This document shows, piece after piece, positions 58,467 through 64,000 of a stretch of 64,000 bases of DNA; position 1 is the stretch's first letter; every line of letters starts with the position of its first letter. The notes below the pieces were generated by a model. The model worked only from the letters and a program-made list of their open reading frames with translations, did no database searches and was not told where the DNA came from. The translations under genes were made by a program, and so were the position numbers. This stretch comes from Solen grandis (Eukaryota; Mollusca; Bivalvia; Adapedonta; Solenidae): positions 514,221 through 578,220 of the forward strand of contig CM037785.1 of NCBI GenBank assembly GCA_021229015.1, given 5' to 3'.

Positions 58467-61400
58467 ATGGCTATGTCCCATCAGGCTCAGATTAGGGACT
58501 GGACCTACCTTAACTGGGTACGAGCGGGATTGGCATTGAAATACACAAAGGAAGGGATAGAACCTTTTATTGATCATGAAACAAAAGAGTTCCATATATC
58601 TCTTTTGAGTAAACTTGGCCAGGGGCCACACATATGTGGCCAATGTAATCTAGATAGCTTATTACCACACCAACCCTCGGCATGTCCAACAGGAAGGAGG
58701 GACTGCTTCTGCTTCGGAGGCCACAGGAATTCGCGACAATTATGTCCCAATAACATATGTGGGATTTTATATGATGAAACAGTGTCAGCACACAGGTTTA
58801 ATGGACCCTCCTGGAAAAATTCTAACATGTCCCAGTGGGTATCTAATCACTGGGAAGTATCCAAGAATTTCCTTCCCAACACAGGAGGGTACAAACACAT
58901 AACATCTGCCGCAGAAACAGACCTGAGTGGACTGGTAAACATTGGGATTAATCTGGAGAACATTACACAACGCCATAACTTAACAGTTAGCGATGATGGT
59001 GGTCCAGATGCTTTTATTCAGGTAATTTAAATAAGAATTATACTTCCATTTACTTGACAGTACTTTCAGATGTTCGTCAAAGCAAAACGAGATTCTGATT
59101 CAAAATGCATACATTCTGTTGTTTTATGTTTACAGTTTAGATTAGAAAATAGAGAATTCGTGGTTAATGAATATTTCTAGTTAGGATTGTAGTTGTTCAT
59201 GTTAATGTTGGTAAAACAAAAAGTAACCATGTCATTTAACAAGAAGGTGTGTTTAGAAACCGGAAACCGATTGTGATTTTTTTCTTGGAACAGTCTGTTA
59301 TATGCATCCAACTTCTAATCCCAGAATTCAGTGAGATCAAATTAAACTTTCACGGCTGAGGTTATGGTGGTGTAATTAATTCGAATTGTTAATTATCAGA
59401 CCAGTTACAAATATAGATTCATTGTTGTATGCATGTCATTTTGAGTATCGTAAATCCTCAATACAATAACATACTTGTGTATGTTCTGATGATTTAAGAA
59501 CATAGGGATTCTGTGACGTGTTTATTATTCAAAGTTATTATTAAAAGGGATTGCAATCAGTTGAAAGCGCACATGACTCTGGATCCGAAAAATGCGGGTT
59601 CGAACCTTTCATCCCAAGAGCCAATATATTTGCATGACTTTCATGTGTGCAAGGAACATGACTTGTATTGCTAAGGGACTTCTGAGACAGGTACATAGTA
59701 GCAGAGTAACAACACGCAGTCTTTGTTAATATTGTTTTCCTGTTACAGTGTAGAAATGCAAGAAATGATATCCTGCATTGTGCCGGGCAGTCGCTGACCG
59801 ATGTAGAGCTGACGGACTATCTAAGTGTGATGAAGAACACACTTCAGTGTACAGCTGCCCTACAGAATGACAGCAAAGCACAGCAAGCTGTGACTAAACT
59901 AACAGAGGTAAGTCGTTGTCCTCTTAATAGATTTTCTCACACTTGACCTAGCAGTGTTGTGAAGCTACCAATCATGTGAAGAAATGTGAACATCAGCTGT
60001 CTTGCAATGATACAGAAAATTGATATTTGGGTGACGGGAAGAAAAGGTTTGAACTTTACTTTGGGCTATATTGGGAAACAAACAAGTCCAATGTGTAATG
60101 ATTGTGCTCAAATTTGGTAGTTAGATAACTTGCTTAGAACCAGACTTGACTTGACTATTTGAGCTTACCGTCACTTCGACAGTATTTAAGTCATATAGCG
60201 ACGTTACAGCTAATTACAGGTGGAGGAAGACCCCGAATGCACGGAAGCATCCGGGTAGAACCACCGACCCACCACAAGCCAGCTGGAAGGCTTCTTCACA
60301 TGAAAATCCGAATGACCAGAAAGTGTTTATATACAAAACTATGATTTTTTATGGACTTGTCATTTCCAAATATAATGAAACTTGATTACCACGTTAATGT
60401 GGTTGTTCATAGTAACTATGCGCAATTTTTGGAATAAATGGCTTGGAGTACGTTTATTAAAAGTTATGAAATAAGCAAAAATATTGATCAGTCTTTAACG
60501 CAATACCAATACAAACCAAGAATATAAACCAAGAACATAATAGAGTATATGAAGCAACGTTGTTAATCTTAACCAACATTGGTTGAAATATGATAAACAG
60601 ACGAACATCCCTTGAATAGGACCGTATTGACGGTTGGCTTTTCCGTTACAATATATATCGCGTTTGGGGACCTTCACTATGTAGATACATGTATGAATAA
60701 ATTGCTGGTAGTATTAAAGCAACAATTATCGTTTTTGGGGACTTGCAGTATGCAGATACGTACATGAAGAAATTGCTGATAGTACAACGGATATTAATTC
60801 TATAGAGCTCTTATTTGTGAACATGAAATTTGAACTACATGCACAGTTTATCATCTAGTTTTGCAGCTGTTTATTTTGTTTCCAATGTAATTTGATTTTT
60901 GTGTTCTCTTTTCAGTTGGAAACTTTGGCCTTTGAGGTAACAGATGAAAACATCGCAGAGGTCAGACAGATGGCATTAAAGGTCATACAGGATGTAGGCA
61001 ACCAGCAAGTTGAAGCAGTGAATGTTGCGGGCGCAGAACAGATACTGAAAATACAAGCTGCAAACTACCATGAAAAGTTCAGTTACCGGGAGGAAATTGA
61101 AAGTAAGAGTCTTTGTACAACCTCCTATCTACATTTAATCGTCCATTCATGTACATTGTATATATGAGTTGCACGTGTAAAACTCACACAAAAATCTTAA
61201 CAATTTGTAACCTCATATGTTTGGTTAATTCGAAGTATTTTTATGGTCAAGTTGTATACTTTTTCAATAACACGTTTTAGTTTGTAACGACGGTTGATAA
61301 CATAACATGTATTTATGTTTTGCATGCAGTAGCTTCATTAAATATGTGTTGATTGACCCTTCCCCAGTGGCTACTTTGTATTATATAGACATACATAAGA

Positions 61401-64000
61401 AAAACTTGAAAGATCTTAGAAACCACAGCGTCTAGAGATTATATATTTGATGTATAACATAGCATAGTGAATCTTTACAAAGTTTGTTCACATCATGGCC
61501 AAAATTGACACTCCCCGGGGGGTCACTTGGTTTAATATAGACTTACACAGGAAAAAGTGGAAAAATCCTCTCGCTGGAAACCACAAAGTCTGAAGGTTTA
61601 GATATTTGGTGTGTAATATGGCATTGTGAGCCTCTCTTTTTAAAAATCATGGCCCTGGGAACAAAATTGGTCCCGTCCCAGGGTCACTTGGTATTATATA
61701 GACTTATATTGGAAGCAAATTTCTAAGGCCTGGAGCTTAGATATTTCATGTATGTTATTGTTTAGTCGTCCTTTACCATGTTTATCTAAATCATGGCCCT
61801 TGGATAAAAAAGTCACCACGCCCAATGTTCACTTGTTTGGGCGGAGGCTAATATAGGGAGTTATGGCCTCTAGTTATGTACCACATGTACAGTTTTTGAG
61901 TGTGAAAATGAGCATTGACTATGGATTGCTTTGATTGCTTTGACCATGGTCCAGAGACCTACTTTTGAATTTTTCATGCTATGACCTTCAAATGTCGACA
62001 AATGAATGGTGTGTGGAATTGAAATGATGTTGCTGTTTCCTCTGCATGGAGTAGAATTATTTTATTATAAAAAAGGTGATATATCTCAAGTAAGCGATTT
62101 CAGGGCCATCTTGCCCCCCTTGTTTTTTTAACTCACCTGAGAACAACTAAATTTTAGGATCGCATTGTGTCTGTTGTCCGTGAGTTAGCAATAATTCCCT
62201 TTAAACAACAATATCTTGAATTTTGACTAAACTTAACAGGAGGGTTCCTTATAAGACACTCTTTCAAAATTGTTCATTTTTTTTATTGGTTGAATAGTTA
62301 GATCACGTCGCTAAACTAGATTTTAAGAATATTCTTCTCCATAGCCGCAAGGCCTAAAGCTTAGAAGTTTGATTCAGATGTTTGCATCATCAAGTAATCC
62401 TCTACAAATAGTTCAAATCATGACCCTGGGTTTTAAACTGGTCTCAGGCGTCATTCTAGGGAAAAAGATAGATATTTTTTTTCAGAAAACACAAGGCATA
62501 GAGTTTAGATATTAATGTATAAAAGGAAGACCTTTACAACGTGTGTTCAAATCATGGCCCATGGGTCACTTGATTTTATTTAGACTTTAGTTGTGAGCTG
62601 TGACCACAGGTACAGTTTTGTGTGTGGAATTATACTGGAAGCATTCTTCTTGTCACAAACAACACGGCCTGGAGATTAGATGCTTGTCATTGCCTAGTTC
62701 TTTGCCAAGTTTCTTCAAATCATGGTCCTTGGGTCTTATATAGAAAGCTATTATCTTGACCACATATACCTTATTGCGTGCGGAATTGATTTTGACCGTA
62801 GGTTACCTTGATCATGACCTAGTGTCCTACTTTAAATTATTTAAGTTACAGCCTTCCAATTTGGAAAACAAGGACAGCGTGGCATTGAAATATGACCATT
62901 TATGCCCTTGACTATGACACATTTTTCATCTGTTTGTAAACTATGGCCTTTAAATTTATACAACAGATATTGTTTTGTTTGTGGAATTGAAATGATATTG
63001 CTATATCTCTGTATTGATTATGTATTCAATGGGACTATGCTATGATATAGTAACCTGCACAGGTAATTAAGGTAATGTTTCTCAGGTGGGCGACTTGTTT
63101 GCACAACAACAAATAGTGCACAACTAACATTATGCTAGCACTGAGAAAAATGGAGCGTTCTATTTTAAGCTCTTATTATATCCCCCAAGCGAAACGTGCT
63201 CAAGGTGCGCTTCTGTGACCACCCACCCTCCGTCGTCATAATTTGCGTCAAAAGACTTCTTCCCTCAAACAACTGGGCAGAAATGAATGAAACTTAGCAG
63301 ATAGTCGTTAGGTTTTTAAAAAGGTTGCTAAAAACAACTATACAAAACTTTTGTTGCAATGGAAACCAAAGTAATTTGACCATGTAACTGCTTCTCTAAA
63401 ACACGAAGCAGAATTTGATAATCAAAATTAAAATTCCATTAGCACAAATGATCTACGGTTAAATCATTTATTTTCGTGGACCAGTGTCCTCTGCTGTTGC
63501 AAATCTCTGATATTTTAAGCAAATAGTTAAATATATTATGTACGTTTCCAGATTTTATTTCATTTTACGCTTAAACAAATCGATAATCTGTATCTTTAAT
63601 AGTTTTATTTGACATTTTGTACACTTGAAATCTATTTCAGAACTGAAGCGCCATCTAATTGACACTTACATCGCTGATATACAGCCAGCCACACTATCAG
63701 AGGTTAACAGGCTGTATGTACAGCCCAGAATGAAACTAGAGACAGATTATGCTAGGCGCAGTGAAGATAATGGACATAGTGGGATAGGCAGCAATGTGAC
63801 GATCAAAGAAGTTTTCTCTCAAACCGAGTGTACTCGGATTTACATTTCGGGAGATGCAGGGCATGGGAAAACTGCTCTGTGTAAAATGCTGGTCTTGGCC
63901 TGGTGTAAAATACATTCTGGAAAAATAGTCAATAAACATATCCCCAATGATTTCTTGCTAGTCATGAAGAATTTTGACTTTCTATTCTACATTACATTAA
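58467..64000 (+). CDS. CXorf38-like (DUF4559/HEPN-type) domain fused to NACHT NTPase, 5' part
   Basis: NACHT proteins are STAND NTPases that oligomerise on sensing a trigger, commonly in innate immunity; this is family knowledge. Exons are 58467-59021, 59749-59907, 60916-61102 and 63641 to beyond the window, all in phase with AG/GT borders. Residues ~12-220 resemble human CXorf38: NWVRAGLALKYTKEG, a cysteine cluster (57, 60, 73, 80, 82, 93, 98), WVSNHWEVSKNFLP and CRNARNDILH. The last contains R190-x4-H195, the HEPN signature. Residues ~235-300 form a charged linker. The NACHT starts near 355, with Walker A GDAGHGKT (371-378) in RIYISGDAGHGKTALCKMLV and the next strand FDFLFYITL at the window edge. 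The start ATG follows a possible acceptor (CCATACAG) by two bases. C-terminal repeats or effector domains are unseen. Confidence 0.85.
59560..59650 (+). mobile_element. Possible SINE head in an intron
   Basis: CAGTTGAAAGCGCACATGAC and a B-box-like GGGTTCGAACC about 30 bp later, in the first intron of the DUF4559-NACHT gene. No known body follows. Confidence 0.4.
60150..60317 (-). mobile_element. tRNA-derived SINE, type B, headless copy in an intron
   Basis: Closely matches 51209-51375 (GGTGGAGGAAGACCCCGAAT, CATCCGGGTAGAACCACCGA) but ends at AATCCGAATGACC before the tRNA-like head. It lies between the second and third exons of the DUF4559-NACHT gene. Confidence 0.8.
61375..63105 (+). repeat. 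Tandem composite repeat, ~150-bp units in two ~970-bp blocks
   Basis: Units with AAATCATGGCCCTGG and CACTTGGT.TTATATAGACTT recur at ~61493, 61646, 61790, 62406, 62554 and 62716. Both blocks end with GTGGAATTGAAATGAT.TTGCT (~62010 and ~62980). The second block begins TTTAACTCACCTGAGAAC and closes with TTCTCAGGTGGGCGAC, an inverted pair. It occupies most of the intron before the NACHT exon. I associate this pattern with molluscan repeats from general familiarity. Confidence 0.7.
63455..63485 (+). mobile_element. TTTCGTGG-type MITE (family 2), end fragment
   Basis: GGTTAAATCATTTATTTTCG with TGGACC matches only the left terminus of family 2. It lies ~155 bp before the NACHT exon. Confidence 0.4.

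Noticed and set aside
58311..58976. Minus-strand open frames opposite the first DUF4559-NACHT exon
   Set aside because: They are antisense shadows of a well-supported plus-strand exon with correct splice borders and conserved motifs.

Overview
The window is nuclear DNA of an animal, most probably a bivalve mollusc. Genes are sparse and split into short exons with GT-AG introns, and the sequence is AT-rich. It is crowded with miniature inverted-repeat elements, tRNA-derived SINEs, microsatellites and LINE debris. The gene content (PAN-SRCR secreted protein, large NACHT receptor) fits molluscan immune-type expansions. The species assignment is inference; no rRNA, mitochondrial or other marker gene is present. 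There are no prokaryotic operons and no CRISPR. A 100-base run of N (31258-31357) marks an assembly gap.

Layout: (1) 546-7465, plus strand: the last seven exons of a PSTPIP-type F-BAR gene, with a ~640-bp GAT/GAC array ending just before one splice acceptor. (2) 7466-14600: gene-free, rich in MITEs and SINEs. (3) 14615-19633, minus strand: a cysteine-containing, transposon-related gene (three exons, 3' part not found). Its first intron holds a 2.9-kb foldback element with ~390-bp terminal inverted repeats built of nested hairpins. A minisatellite carrying E-box and CRE-like motifs lies 5' of its start codon. (4) 20.9-28.1 kb: SINEs (one with an internally amplified B-box module), two unassigned coding-like stretches, degenerate tandem repeats and palindromic MITEs. 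(5) 28985-31257, minus: a decayed non-LTR retrotransposon with endonuclease and reverse transcriptase remnants, cut by the assembly gap. (6) 34822-37345, minus: a complete three-exon gene for a small secreted PAN-SRCR protein; a decayed copy of its first exon lies at 46824-46940 on the other strand. (7) 38.4-57.9 kb: no convincing gene; a 21-bp-based minisatellite, microsatellites, MITEs and SINEs. (8) 58467-64000, plus: the 5' part of a gene joining a CXorf38-like (DUF4559, HEPN-type) N-terminal domain to a NACHT NTPase with an intact Walker A. It runs off the window.

The genes do not form a pathway. PSTPIP proteins act in actin and membrane remodelling of immune cells, PAN-SRCR proteins are typical secreted recognition molecules, and NACHT proteins are typical intracellular sensors, so an innate-immunity flavour is plausible but is inference. 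The most notable item is the DUF4559-NACHT fusion. The next are the foldback element and the SINE with repeated pol III B-boxes.
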